Assembly: GCF_009707365.1 (NCBI RefSeq)
Contig: NZ_CP046122.1
Coordinates: 2,604,001 to 2,668,000, forward strand
Length of the DNA: 64,000 bases
Reading direction: 5' to 3'
From: Microlunatus sp. Gsoil 973
Lineage (GTDB): Bacteria > Actinomycetota > Actinomycetes > Propionibacteriales > Propionibacteriaceae
A program made the position numbers and the translations under genes. The notes under the pieces were generated by a model. It was not told where the DNA came from and did no database searches. It worked only from the letters and a program-made list of their open reading frames with translations. Positions 47,274 through 56,286 of the stretch are shown in pieces. Position 1 is the first letter of the stretch. Each line of letters opens with the position of its first letter.

Positions 47274-47740
47274 CGTCGGATGGCGGATCCGGGCAGCCGG
47301 TGCGCGTGTCTTTGCCGCAGAGATCTCCCGGGTGCCGCGCAACCGCCACCGGCGATGACCACCGCACCCACCCCGGTCGCGGCGCCGGCGATCACTTGCC
47401 GAATAGTTCGGCCGCGGCCTGCCGCGCGAACCTCAGGCCGGCAGCGCGGCGGAGGTGCCGATTCCCGGCTCCAAGCCGCGATCCGGCGCCGATTTTGCGG
47501 CACGTGGTACGAACTCCACGCCCGAACCCGCCTCAACACCCGATTGCGCGCCACGTGTTACCAAATCGACGGTCACGGCCACGGGCAGCTCGGAAGTGGC
47601 GCCACGTGTTACCAATTCGGCCGGTGACGGCCCCAGCGGCGGGCGAGGACGGCCCCAGCGGCGGCGAGCATCGACGTCCTCGGCGCACCGGTCGGCGCAC
47701 CGTCGGATGGCGGATCCGTGCCGCCGGTGCGCGTGTCTTT
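47274..47740. repeat. CACGTG repeat family locus with 40-bp direct repeats
   Basis: Non-coding stretch between the PhoH and isoprenyl-synthase genes. A 40-bp direct repeat at 47274-47313 and 47701-47740 (two mismatches, beginning CGTCGGATGGCGGATCCG) brackets it. Inside are three degenerate 20-bp copies, at 47497, 47548 and 47599, exactly 51 bp apart (third copy GCGCCACGTGTTACCAATTC). A fourth copy of the 20-mer lies at 63720. The minus strand can be read as a VTRGA-type repeat peptide, but no start or family supports a gene. Confidence 0.75.
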
Positions 47741-47751
47741 CGCCGTGGGAG

Positions 47752-48558
47752 TTACTTGCCGAAACGGCGTTCACGCTGGTTGTACGACCGCAGCGCGCGG
47801 ATGAAGTCGACCTTGCGGAAATCCGGCCAGAGCGCCTCGTGGAAGTAGAACTCGCTGTGCGCCGACTGCCACATCAGGAAGCCGGAGAGTCGCTGCTCCC
47901 CCGACGTCCGGATGATCAGATCCGGGTCCGGCTGGCCGGCCGTGTAGAGGTGGTCGGCGATGTGATCGATCTCCAGCGTCTCGGCGAGTTCGGAGATCGT
48001 CATCCCCTGCTTCGCCTTCTCGGCCAGCAGGGAACGGAAGGCGTCCCGCAGTTCGTGTCGGCCACCGTAGGAGACGGCGATGTTGATCATCATGCCGGCC
48101 ACGTCCTTGGTGTCCCCCTCGGCCCGCCGCAGGACCTCGACGGTGTCGGCCGGGACGAGGTCCATCGCCCCGACCGGGTGGACCCGCCAGCGCCGGGCGG
48201 CGGCGAGATCGGTGACCAGCTCCTCGATCACCTTCAACAGGGGTTGGATCTCGTCACCGTCGCGGGCGAAGTTCTCGGTGGACAGCACCCAGAGGGTGAC
48301 GATCGGGATCTGCACCTCTTCGCACCAGGAGACGAACTCCTTGAGCTTGTCGGCACCCGCCCGATAGCCCACCGCCAGCGGCTGCCCCGGAGCGTTCGCC
48401 CGTGCCCAGCGGCGGTTGCCGTCGGCCAGCACGGCGATGTGCTGGGGCAGTTGATCATGGTCGAGTTCGGCGATCAGCCGGTGTTCGTAGGTCGAGTAGA
48501 GCCAGCTCGACGGGTGCAGTCGATCGGCGAACTCGCGCAGCCGCTCGACTCGTGACAC
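47752..48558 (-). CDS. uppS: Cis-prenyltransferase (isoprenyl diphosphate synthase)
   Basis: 268 aa. The catalytic Asp is in HIAVLADGNRRWARA (near residue 36), followed by GYRAGADKLKEFVSWC, TLWVLSTENFARD and the C-terminal DLIIRTSGEQRLSGFLMWQSAHSEFYF block shared by UppS-type enzymes. The closest mycobacterial counterpart by position is Rv1086, which makes short-chain Z,E-farnesyl diphosphate, so the product may be C15 rather than C55. The GTG at 48558 is the start; upstream ORF sequence to 48690 lies inside the YyaL gene. IPP comes from ispH. Confidence 0.92.
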   Translation of the reverse strand: MSRVERLREFADRLHPSSWLYSTYEHRLIAELDHDQLPQHIAVLADGNRRWARANAPGQPLAVGYRAGADKLKEFVSWCEEVQIPIVTLWVLSTENFARDGDEIQPLLKVIEELVTDLAAARRWRVHPVGAMDLVPADTVEVLRRAEGDTKDVAGMMINIAVSYGGRHELRDAFRSLLAEKAKQGMTISELAETLEIDHIADHLYTAGQPDPDLIIRTSGEQRLSGFLMWQSAHSEFYFHEALWPDFRKVDFIRALRSYNQRERRFGK

Positions 48559-48655
48559 GAGGTGCAGACTACGCCGCCCACAGCGAGCACGCGATCCGCC
48601 CCGCCGGTCGACCGACCTCGCGGCCAGGGACCGGCAGCCGCCGTCGATCCACCGC

Positions 48656-50709
48656 TCAGTCGGTCGCCGCCAGCTGACCGAGGAGGGCATCGGCAGTCGT
48701 CACCGGCATCCGGCAGACGAACTGTCGGCACACGTACGCCGTCGGCCTGTTGTCGATCATGATCCGGTCCCTGAGCAACGGGACGTCAGGGGTGTCGGGC
48801 AGTCCGCAGACGACCGTCGACCCGGCGGTCGCGTGCAGCCGGGCGAGCCGGGCAAGTTCCCTGGCGTCGCGGTCGTCCGGATCGCCCGCGATCGCCACCT
48901 CGACAAGCGAATCGGTCATCCGGGTGACCGCGTCGGCCAGCAGCCATCCGGCGAACCGCGGCGCGGCGGTGATCAACTTCGCCGATGATCGGGCAGCACG
49001 TTCGGCGCGTGCCGCCAGGTCGACGTCGCCGGCATAGGTGGCGAGCCGACCCAGCGCGTGCACGGCCGTACTGAGACCGGACGGGTACGCGTTGTCGGTA
49101 GGATCCTTCGGCCTGTTGATCAACGCCTCGGCGTCGTCGGCGGCATCGAAGAAGCCGCCGTCGGCGGCGCCGAAATGATCATTCAGGGCGTCCAGCAACT
49201 GCCGGGAACGCGCCGCCCAGACCGGCTCTCCGGTGACCTCGGCCAACCGGACGAACGCTCTGGCCGTTCCGGCATAGTCCTCGGCGCTGCCGTCAGCGGG
49301 GCCGAGGACGCCGCGGCGCGACGTACGGCGCAGCCGGGCGCCGGTCCAGTGCACATCCCAGATCATCGTCCCCGCCCGCTTGGCGGCCGCAACCCAGGCG
49401 GGCCGTGAGAACAGCGCGCCGGCCTCGGCGAGGGAGTCGATCACCAGGCCGTTCCAGGCCGCGATCACCTTGTCGTCGAGCCCGGGTCGCGGCCGGATCG
49501 CGCGGGCCGCCGCCAGACGCCCGCGGATCTCCCGCCAGCGCTGGTCGTCATCGTCGTCAACGAGGCCCTTGAGCTGCAGCGTCGACGCGCCGTCGTCCGC
49601 GGTGCCCTCTTCGGTGACCCGGCAGTGCTCGAACACCCAGCCGGCCAGATCCGGGCCGACCGCGTGCTCGATCTGGTCCCGCGTCCACAGGTAGTAGGCG
49701 CCTTCGGCCAGCCGCCCGTCTGGCCCCCGGGAGTCGGCGTCGAGGCTCGCCGCGAACGCCCCCTCCGCGGTGAGCATCTCCGCCAGCAGCCAGTCCGCGG
49801 TGTCGGTGATCACCCGGGCGAGACGGTCCCGGACGTCCTGGTCGTCGCTGACCCGCCAGGCGTGCAGATAGCAGCCGAGCAGCAACCCGTTGTCATAGAG
49901 CATCTTCTCGAAGTGCGGGACGACCCAGCCCGAGTCGACGCTGTAGCGGGCGAAACCGCCGGCCAGTTGGTCGTACATCCCGCTCTCCGCCATCGCCAAC
50001 AGCGTTCCGTACGCCATCCGCGCGGCCCCGACGCGTTGATCGCCCTCGGGCCAACTCTCGACCACCCGGAGCAGGGCCTCGATGACCATCGACGGCGGGA
50101 ATTTCGGCGCGCCGCCGAAGCCGCCGTGCTCCTCGTCGTAGTCGGCCGACAGGGCCGCAAGCGCCTTCCCAACGTCCTGTTGGGTGATGTCCGCGGCCGC
50201 CGCGCCGCCGGTGGCACTGGCCAGTCGTCGGCTGATGTCCGCCGCACCGGTCCGCAATTCCTCGGCCCGGTCCCGCCAGGCGGACGCGACCGCCTCGAGC
50301 ACCTGGCCGAAGGAGGGCATGCCGCCCAGCCGCTCCTTCGGAAAGTAGGTGCCGGCGTAGATCGGGTCGCCGGCCGGCGTCAGGAAGACTGTCATCGGCC
50401 AGCCGCCCTGCCCGGTCATCGCCTGGGTCGCCTGCATGTACACCGCGTCGACGTCCGGCCGTTCCTCGCGGTCGACCTTGATCGGCACGAAGTGGGCGTT
50501 GATCGTGTCCGCGGTCGCGTCGTCCTCGAACGATTCGTGGGCCATCACATGACACCAGTGACAGGCCGCGTAGCCGACCGAGAGCAGGACGGGGACGTCG
50601 CGACGCCTGGCCTCGGCGAACGCCTCCTCCCCCATTCCCACCAGTCGACCGGATTCTCCGAGTGCTGGAGCAGGTACGGCGACGTCGCGCTGGTCAGTCG
50701 GTTGGGCAT
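48656..50709 (-). CDS. YyaL/DUF255 thioredoxin-domain protein, frameshifted
   Basis: About 684 aa when corrected. The N-terminus reads [20 protein letters not shown] and WWEWG, then breaks in a run of five C at 50629-50633 (G on the coding strand); one more G gives [15 protein letters not shown] thioredoxin-like domain with CHWC ([14 protein letters not shown]) and [15 protein letters not shown] follows, then an (alpha/alpha)6 barrel ([22 protein letters not shown]). Homologous to Rv1084 and human SPATA20; biochemical role unknown. ATG at 50709 with AAGGAG upstream. Rv1084 also sits between mca and the prenyltransferase in mycobacteria. Confidence 0.9.
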
Positions 50710-50787
50710 CCGGTGCTCCTTCGCGAGTCGGGTACGGGTTTCGCAACAGCCCTCTGTTGCATTGTTCCGCGGCCGCGAAACCGCTCC

Positions 50788-51120
50788 TCACCCGGTCCGC
50801 ACGCCCCGCCGAGCCCGGTGGGACTCAGCGAGGATCTCGGCCAACTCCTGTTCGTCCAGCCGATCGAGCCAGGCCAGCACCGTTGCCTTGACCCTGAACC
50901 GGTCGATCCGGAAGAACACGTCACGACGGCCCGCAAGGATCTCCTCGGTGTCGGGCTCCATCGTCCAGAACTGGAGGATCTCCCGGCCGCGTTCGTCCCA
51001 TCGCAGCCGAGTGAACGGATGCCGGCCAACGTCGTAGGTCGGCGCATCATCGGGCGCCCGGCCCTCAACCGCCCCAGGCAGGGTGGCGGCGATCGCGGCT
51101 ACGTCGTCCCAGGTCGCCAT
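50788..51120 (-). CDS. MmcQ/YjbR-family protein (first of two)
   Basis: 110 aa. The double-wing fold is visible: MATWDDVAAIAATLPGAVEG, RHPFTRLRWDERG, VFFRIDRFRVKATVLAWLDRL and a C-terminal helix EQELAEILAESHR. Family members have a DNA-binding-like fold of uncertain role. Start at 51120 with GGGAG upstream. Next to a second YjbR-like gene, same strand, 28 bp apart. Confidence 0.78.
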   Translation of the reverse strand: MATWDDVAAIAATLPGAVEGRAPDDAPTYDVGRHPFTRLRWDERGREILQFWTMEPDTEEILAGRRDVFFRIDRFRVKATVLAWLDRLDEQELAEILAESHRARRGVRTG

Positions 51121-51148
51121 AGGCTCTCCCTTCCCAGCCGACTTATGA

Positions 51149-51517
51149 CTAGACCGATGGCCGGCTGACCTGCCGGGCAAGTCCGGCCGGCGCCTGCAGG
51201 CAGTAGGAATCGGTGAGCAGTTCGGTCAGCTCGGCCCAGTCGGTGCCCCGCTCGATTGTCATGCCGACCACATTGCTTCCCCAGTCTGCCCGGAAGTACG
51301 GCGGGCCGAGATGTTCGAAAGCGGTCACCTCCTCGGGTTCGGCGCGGAAGGTGATCCGGAACCTGCCGTCCTCGCCGCCGAACAGATGCGCGACGGTGGC
51401 GTTACGGACCCGCCACCGGATGCCGACCCAGGCCTCCTCGGAATAGCAGTCGGGGAATCCCTGCATCAGCTGGTCCAACCGCCGCAACAAGGCGGCCGGA
51501 ATCTCAGGTCGCTCGGT
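51149..51517 (-). CDS. MmcQ/YjbR-family protein (second of two)
   Basis: 122 aa from the GTG at 51517 (ORF opens at 51559). Related fold to its neighbour: LDQLMQGFPDCYSEEAWVGIRWRV, ATVAHLFGG, RFRITFRAEPEE and TDWAELTELLTDSYCLQAP. The two genes may be an old tandem duplication, though sequence similarity is low. Function unknown. The divergent neighbour is the sugar ABC operon. Confidence 0.7.
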   Translation of the reverse strand, partial: TERPEIPAALLRRLDQLMQGFPDCYSEEAWVGIRWRVRNATVAHLFGGEDGRFRITFRAEPEEVTAFEHLGPPYFRADWGSNVVGMTIERGTDWAELTELLTDSYCLQAPAGLARQVSRPSV

Positions 51518-51654
51518 CACGGCAGCAGTCTGCACCCGACCTCCGACAGTGCACGACACTCTCGCACCGTCGAAAATCTACCGGTGAGCCAGAAGAAGTG
51601 AATACAATCTTCGCGTTTCGTCCCCTGCCCGTCCCCCACCGTCGAGGAGACATC

Positions 51655-52619
51655 GTGACCGCAACGACGCCGTCACTGGCCGAAGGAGGTGAATCGCCGC
51701 CCGAAGCGCAACCGCGGACCATCAGGGCGCACGATCCCGCCGTACGCTGCGCCGCCGCGGCAACGCATTGTTCCTGGCCTTCATCGCCCCGAACGTGGTT
51801 CTGCTGGCGGTGTTCGCCTACTGGCCCGTCATCTACAACGGCTACTTGTCGCTGACCAGTTGGAACCTGTTGTCAAAGACCAAACCGTTCGTCTGGTTCG
51901 CCAACTACGTCGACATGTTCACCGATCCGGAGTTCGGGATGGTCGTGCTGCGCACGGTGATCTTCTCCGGCGGCATCGTGATCGTTTCGATCGTGCTCGG
52001 CCTGTTGGTGGCCGTCCTGCTCGACCAGAAACTCCGCGGCCGCAACCTGGTCCGGACGTTCTCCTTCGCGCCGCACATCGTCTCCGGTGCTGCGGTCGGC
52101 ACCATCTGGCTCTACATCTTCGACCCGAGCTACGGACTGCTCCGTCAACTGCTCCAGGTGTTCGGCCTCGCGTCCCCGGCATGGATGACCGACTCGTTCT
52201 GGGCACTTCCGGGTTTGATCATCGTCTACGTCTGGAAGACCGCCGGCTTCGTTGCGGTGATCTACCTCGCCGGACTGCAGGGCCTGCCCAACGATCTCTA
52301 CGAGGCCGCCCGGATCGATCGGGCCGGTCCGCTGACGACGTTCTTCCGGATCACTCTTCCTCTGCTCTCCCCGGTGACCTTCTTCGTAGTGGTGACCTCG
52401 ATCATCGGCAGCTTCCAGGCCTTCGACGTGATCGCGGTGATGACCGGTGGCGGGCCGGGCACGGCGACCACAACGCTGTCCTGGTACATCTATGAGCAGG
52501 CGTTCCAGGCCTTCGACGCCGGACATGCCGGCGCGGCGGCCATGATCATGTTCGTGCTGCTGGTGTTGATCACCAGCGCGCAGGCACGCTTCACAAGGAA
52601 TCGGGTGCATTACCAGTGA
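51655..52619 (+). CDS. Sugar ABC transporter permease (MalF type), frameshifted
   Basis: About 321 aa when corrected. The GTG at 51655 has GAGGAG upstream and opens VTATTPSLAEGGESPPEA; near 51748-51751 one base is missing, after which RRRGNALFLAFIAPNVVLLAVFAYWP continues. Six membrane helices and the EAA loop (DLYEAARIDRAGPLTTFFRI) follow. Alternatively translation could begin at an internal TTG near 51768, but that lacks a binding site. Its stop overlaps the next permease start (GTGA). First gene of permease - permease - binding protein; no ATPase is encoded. Confidence 0.88.
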
Positions 52620-53518
52620 CCGCACCGGCAACGATCACCCAGGTCACCGCCTCACCGGTCACCGGTCGCGGCGACACTCATCAACCCGGACGCCCCAGGT
52701 CGGCTGTGCCGCGGATCCTGCTCTACGTCGCCATGATCATCGTCGGGCTCGCCGCGATCATCCCGATCTACTGGCTGCTCAGCTCTTCGGTGAAGACGTC
52801 CGGGCAGATCTTCGTCTTCCCGCCGCGCTGGTTCCCGACCAGCTTCCACTGGGAGAACTTCGTCGAGGCCTGGCACTCGGCCCCGTTCGGCCGGATGTAC
52901 ATCAACTCCGTCGTGGTGACGATCTTCGGCACTCTCGGTGAGATCTGTGTGGCCGTGCTCAGTTCGTACGCCTTCGTGTTCCTGCCCTTTCCTCGCAAGA
53001 ACCTGATCTTCGGGATCTTCCTCGGGGCGATGATGGTGCCGGGCACCGTGGTGTTGCTGCCCAACTACATGACCGTGGCCCAACTCGGCTGGGTGAACAC
53101 CTACGCCGGACTGATCGTGCCCGGCTGGGGCAGCGTCTTCGCGATGTTCCTGCTCCGGCAGCACATGATGACGCTGCCGGCGGAGATCACCGAGGCGGCC
53201 AGGGTGGACGGCGCGGGCCATCTGCGTACGCTCTGGAGCATCGTCCTGCCGCTCTCCCGGCCGATGGTGGTCACGGTCATGATCGTCTCCCTGGTCAGCA
53301 AGTGGAACGACTTCATCTGGCCACTGATCGTGACCAACACCGACAACATGCGGGTCCTCCCGGTCGGCCTGTTGATGCTGAAGAGCGACGAGGGCTACAC
53401 CGACTGGGGTGCGGTGATGGCCGCCACCTGCTTCGTCGTGATCCCGGTGCTGGTCGTCTTCTTCTTCGCGCAGCGGCAGATCGTGGCCGGCCTGACCCAG
53501 GGGGCGACGAAGGGATGA
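52616..53518 (+). CDS. Sugar ABC transporter permease (MalG type)
   Basis: 300 aa. Helix 1 is at residues 35-55 (ILLYVAMIIVGLAAIIPIYW); the EAA loop is EITEAARVDGAGHLRTLWSI and the MalG-type SLVSKWNDFIWPLIV motif follows. GTG start overlapping the upstream TGA; its own stop overlaps the binding-protein ATG (ATGA), so all three genes are translationally coupled. Confidence 0.93.
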   Translation: MTAPATITQVTASPVTGRGDTHQPGRPRSAVPRILLYVAMIIVGLAAIIPIYWLLSSSVKTSGQIFVFPPRWFPTSFHWENFVEAWHSAPFGRMYINSVVVTIFGTLGEICVAVLSSYAFVFLPFPRKNLIFGIFLGAMMVPGTVVLLPNYMTVAQLGWVNTYAGLIVPGWGSVFAMFLLRQHMMTLPAEITEAARVDGAGHLRTLWSIVLPLSRPMVVTVMIVSLVSKWNDFIWPLIVTNTDNMRVLPVGLLMLKSDEGYTDWGAVMAATCFVVIPVLVVFFFAQRQIVAGLTQGATKG

Positions 53519-54864
53519 CCGCTGTGATCAGCAACAGGTTCGGCCGCCGCGGCATGCTCGGTCTGCTGGGCGCCGCGGCAGCGTCGGTCGCGACCGGCTG
53601 CGCCCGGGACTTCCGGCAGGTCGGCGGTTCGGCAGTGCCGGCGAAGTACCACGGCCGGTTGCACCTGATCGCCTGGCACTCCTTCGCCAGCACCACCGGC
53701 GAAGCGCTGGTCGACCTGGTGACCAAATTCAACGACAGCCAGTCCGAGATCTATGTCGAGCCGCAGTACCAGGGCAGTTACGAGGACACCCAGCAGAAGC
53801 TGTCGGCCACGTTGATCGCCCGGCAGATCCCCGATCTGGTGGTGCTCTCCGAGGTGACCTGGCGGGCGATGCACCTGGCCGACGCCCTCGAACCGCTGGA
53901 GGGCTACTTCGACTCCGATCTGCAGCCGACCGACTACATCGAGCAGTTCATCACTGAGGGAACCGTCAAGGACCACATCTGGTGGCTGCCGTTCGCCCGG
54001 TCGACACCGCTGTTCTACTTCAACAAGACGCTGTTCGAGAAGGCCGGGCCGCCGGGCCGGGCGCCCAGGACCTGGGACGAGTTCCAGGACTGGGCGCCGG
54101 CGATCAAGAAGCAGAAGGTCGGCAGCGGCAGCAACACCATGCCGCTGGCCCTGGACGGCGGCTACTCCGCCTGGTACTTCCAGGGCAACATGTGGCAGTG
54201 GAACGCCCGGTATTCCGACGGCCTGGACATCCGGCTGGACGAGCCGGAAGGCATCGCCGCAGCAACCTGGATGGCGAAGTTCATCCGCGAGCACAAGGCC
54301 GCCTACCTGTCGGCCAAGGGTTCCATCGACTTCGGGAACCAGGCTGCGTCCGCCGCGTTGATGAGCACAGCGAGCCTGGCCCAGACGACCGAACTCGCCA
54401 AGGCGGGCAAGTTCGAGTTGGGCACCGGATTCCTCCCCGAGCACGAGTCCTTCGGCTGTCCCACCGGCGGCTCCGGATGGGGCATCCTGACCCACGCTCC
54501 GGTCGAGCGGAAGCAGGCAGCCTTCCAGTTCCTGAAGTACCTGGGCCGCCCGGAGACCTCGGCCACCTGGACGATGGCCACCGGTTACCTGCCGATCGTG
54601 AAGAAGGCGCAGAAAGATCCACGGCTGATCGCGCTGATCAAGAAGGATCCGAATTTCTCGACGTCGTTGCACCAGCTGCCGAAGACCCGTACCCAGGACC
54701 TGGGCCGTCTGGTCATTCCCGACGCCAGCAACTTCATGGACGACGCCTTCGAAACCCTCTATTCCTCAGGGATCGCGCCGGCGACGTCGATGCGGCAGTT
54801 GGCCAAGAAGATGCGCCGCAAGGCCGATCTGCTTGAGGACATCTACCGGGCGCACTACGAGTAG
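53515..54864 (+). CDS. Sugar-binding lipoprotein of ABC transporter
   Basis: 449 aa SBP_bac_1 protein. The signal has a GRRGMLGLLGAAAA core and a lipobox-like VATGCAR (Cys at residue 29). The UgpB-like core is visible (IAWHSFASTTGEALVDLVTKFN, PDLVVLSEVTWRAMHLADALEPL, GYLPIVKKAQKDP). ATG at 53515 overlaps the permease stop. With no ATPase gene nearby, the transporter probably uses a shared ATPase of the MsiK type encoded elsewhere. Neighbouring catabolic genes point to L-fucose or a related sugar as cargo. Confidence 0.9.
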   Translation: MTAVISNRFGRRGMLGLLGAAAASVATGCARDFRQVGGSAVPAKYHGRLHLIAWHSFASTTGEALVDLVTKFNDSQSEIYVEPQYQGSYEDTQQKLSATLIARQIPDLVVLSEVTWRAMHLADALEPLEGYFDSDLQPTDYIEQFITEGTVKDHIWWLPFARSTPLFYFNKTLFEKAGPPGRAPRTWDEFQDWAPAIKKQKVGSGSNTMPLALDGGYSAWYFQGNMWQWNARYSDGLDIRLDEPEGIAAATWMAKFIREHKAAYLSAKGSIDFGNQAASAALMSTASLAQTTELAKAGKFELGTGFLPEHESFGCPTGGSGWGILTHAPVERKQAAFQFLKYLGRPETSATWTMATGYLPIVKKAQKDPRLIALIKKDPNFSTSLHQLPKTRTQDLGRLVIPDASNFMDDAFETLYSSGIAPATSMRQLAKKMRRKADLLEDIYRAHYE

Positions 54865-54930
54865 GTCGACAGGAACCCGACAAACTGGTCGGCGATCACC
54901 GGTACCGGCGGGTCAACCGAGCACCGGCGC

Positions 54931-55226
54931 CGCACCAGTTCGTCCGCACCGCACCAGTTCGTCCGCGCCGCACCAGTTCGTCCGCACCGCACCAGTTCGT
55001 CGGCGGCGCACCGCCTGCAGCCGGTGCGAGGTCGAGTACGGGTCGCGGGAACGAGCAACTGGTGCGGGAACCACCCGGCGCGTCCCCGCGCGCACCAGTT
55101 CGTCCGCACCGCACCCGTTCGTCCGCGCCGCACCCGTTCGTCGGCGGCGCACCGCCTGCAGCCGGTGCGAGGTCGAGTACGGGTCGCGGGAACGAGCAAC
55201 TGGTGCGGGAACGAGCAACTGGTGCG
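54931..55226. repeat. Inverted 19-bp repeat arrays, locus 3 (two modules)
   Basis: Between two convergent genes. Module one: four left units (54931, 54950, 54969, 54988; CGCACCAGTTCGTCCGCAC), a CTGCAG-centred palindrome at 55007-55028, then right units at 55029 and 55048 (GGAACGAGCAACTGGTGCG). Module two repeats this: left units at 55091, 55110, 55129, centre 55148-55169, right units 55170, 55189, 55208 (last two identical). The CTGCAG sites are 141 bp apart. The rest of the 441-bp gap (54865-54930 and 55227-55305) holds no recognisable gene. Confidence 0.88.
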
Positions 55227-55305
55227 CCGAACCCAGCAGGTACGCCCGGATGGAGTCGGCGCGAGGACGGTGTTCTGGATGCACACGGCTGGCCCCGCCG
55301 AGTCG

Positions 55306-56286
55306 TCAACCGATCACTGGCGTGACTTCATCGATGGCCGCCCAAGCGGATGCGTCAAGATCATCGGCGACCAGCTCGCAGTTGGTGCCGGCCTCCTGTG
55401 GCGAGCGGATCCCGGCGAGCACGCTGGCCACCGCCGGGTGCCGGAGCGGGAAGCGTACGGCGGCATGCGGCAGCTGGGAACCGTGTTCGCGGGCGATGCG
55501 GGCGAACTGCTGGGCAGTGCGGAGAACCTCGTCGGTGACCGGTTCGTAGTTGAACATGCCGGTCCGCGGCGGCTCCGGGCTGGCCAGCAGCCCGGTGTTG
55601 AACGGCGCCGCGGAGATCACGCTGATCCCTCGTTCTGCACAGGCGTCCAGGAGTCGGCGCGCACTCCGGTCCAGCAGCGTCCAGCGACCGGCGACCAGGA
55701 TGACATCGATGGAAACGCCGTCCGGATAGTCCCGGGTGACGAACCAGAGCAGTGGATCGACGTAGTTCATGCCCAGGCCGACCGCCCCGATCTCGCCCTT
55801 GGCGCGCAGTTCGCACAGTGCCGGGATGGACTCCTCCGCCGCCTGGTCGAGATGATCATCCGGATCGTGTACCAGTGCGATGTCGATCCGGTCCAGGCCG
55901 AGCCGCTGCCGGCTGTCGTCGAGACTGCGTCGTACGCCGTCGGCGCTGTAGTCGAGGACCCGGACGACGTCGTCCGGGGTGTCGAAACCGTCCGAGTCGG
56001 TGCCGGTCGGTGACGGATTCGGCACCAGCAGCCGGCCGACCTTGGTGGAGATCACGAACGACTCGCGGGGAAATTCCTGCAGCGCCTTGCCCAGCCGGCG
56101 TTCGGACAGTCCGATCCCATAGTGGGGTGCCGTGTCGAAGTAGCGGATCCCGCCGTCCCAGGCTGCCCGGACCGCTGCGATCGCCTGCTCATCGCTGACC
56201 GCGGAGTAGAGGTTGCCGATCGGCGCGCCGCCGAAACCCAGCTCGGTGAGCTCCAGCGCGGTTGCGCCCACCCTGCGTCGCCTCAT
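55306..56286 (-). CDS. Aldo/keto reductase, probable L-fucose dehydrogenase
   Basis: 326 aa AKR. The catalytic tetrad is visible: Asp in RYFDTAPHYG (Tyr in the same motif), Lys in VISTKVGRL and His in DIALVHDPDD. It resembles the D-threo-aldose/L-fucose dehydrogenase and pyridoxal dehydrogenase subgroup (GFGGAPIGNLYSAVSDEQA). Proposed step: L-fucose to L-fuconolactone. ATG at 56286 overlaps the stop of the amidohydrolase gene (ATGA). Last gene of the four-gene operon. Function is inferred from operon context. Confidence 0.85.
   Translation of the reverse strand: MRRRRVGATALELTELGFGGAPIGNLYSAVSDEQAIAAVRAAWDGGIRYFDTAPHYGIGLSERRLGKALQEFPRESFVISTKVGRLLVPNPSPTGTDSDGFDTPDDVVRVLDYSADGVRRSLDDSRQRLGLDRIDIALVHDPDDHLDQAAEESIPALCELRAKGEIGAVGLGMNYVDPLLWFVTRDYPDGVSIDVILVAGRWTLLDRSARRLLDACAERGISVISAAPFNTGLLASPEPPRTGMFNYEPVTDEVLRTAQQFARIAREHGSQLPHAAVRFPLRHPAVASVLAGIRSPQEAGTNCELVADDLDASAWAAIDEVTPVIG

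Noticed and set aside
47497-47618. CRISPR-like array (three 20-mers at 51-bp spacing)
   Set aside because: Repeats are degenerate, only three copies exist, the intervals are also partly similar, and no cas genes are in the window.
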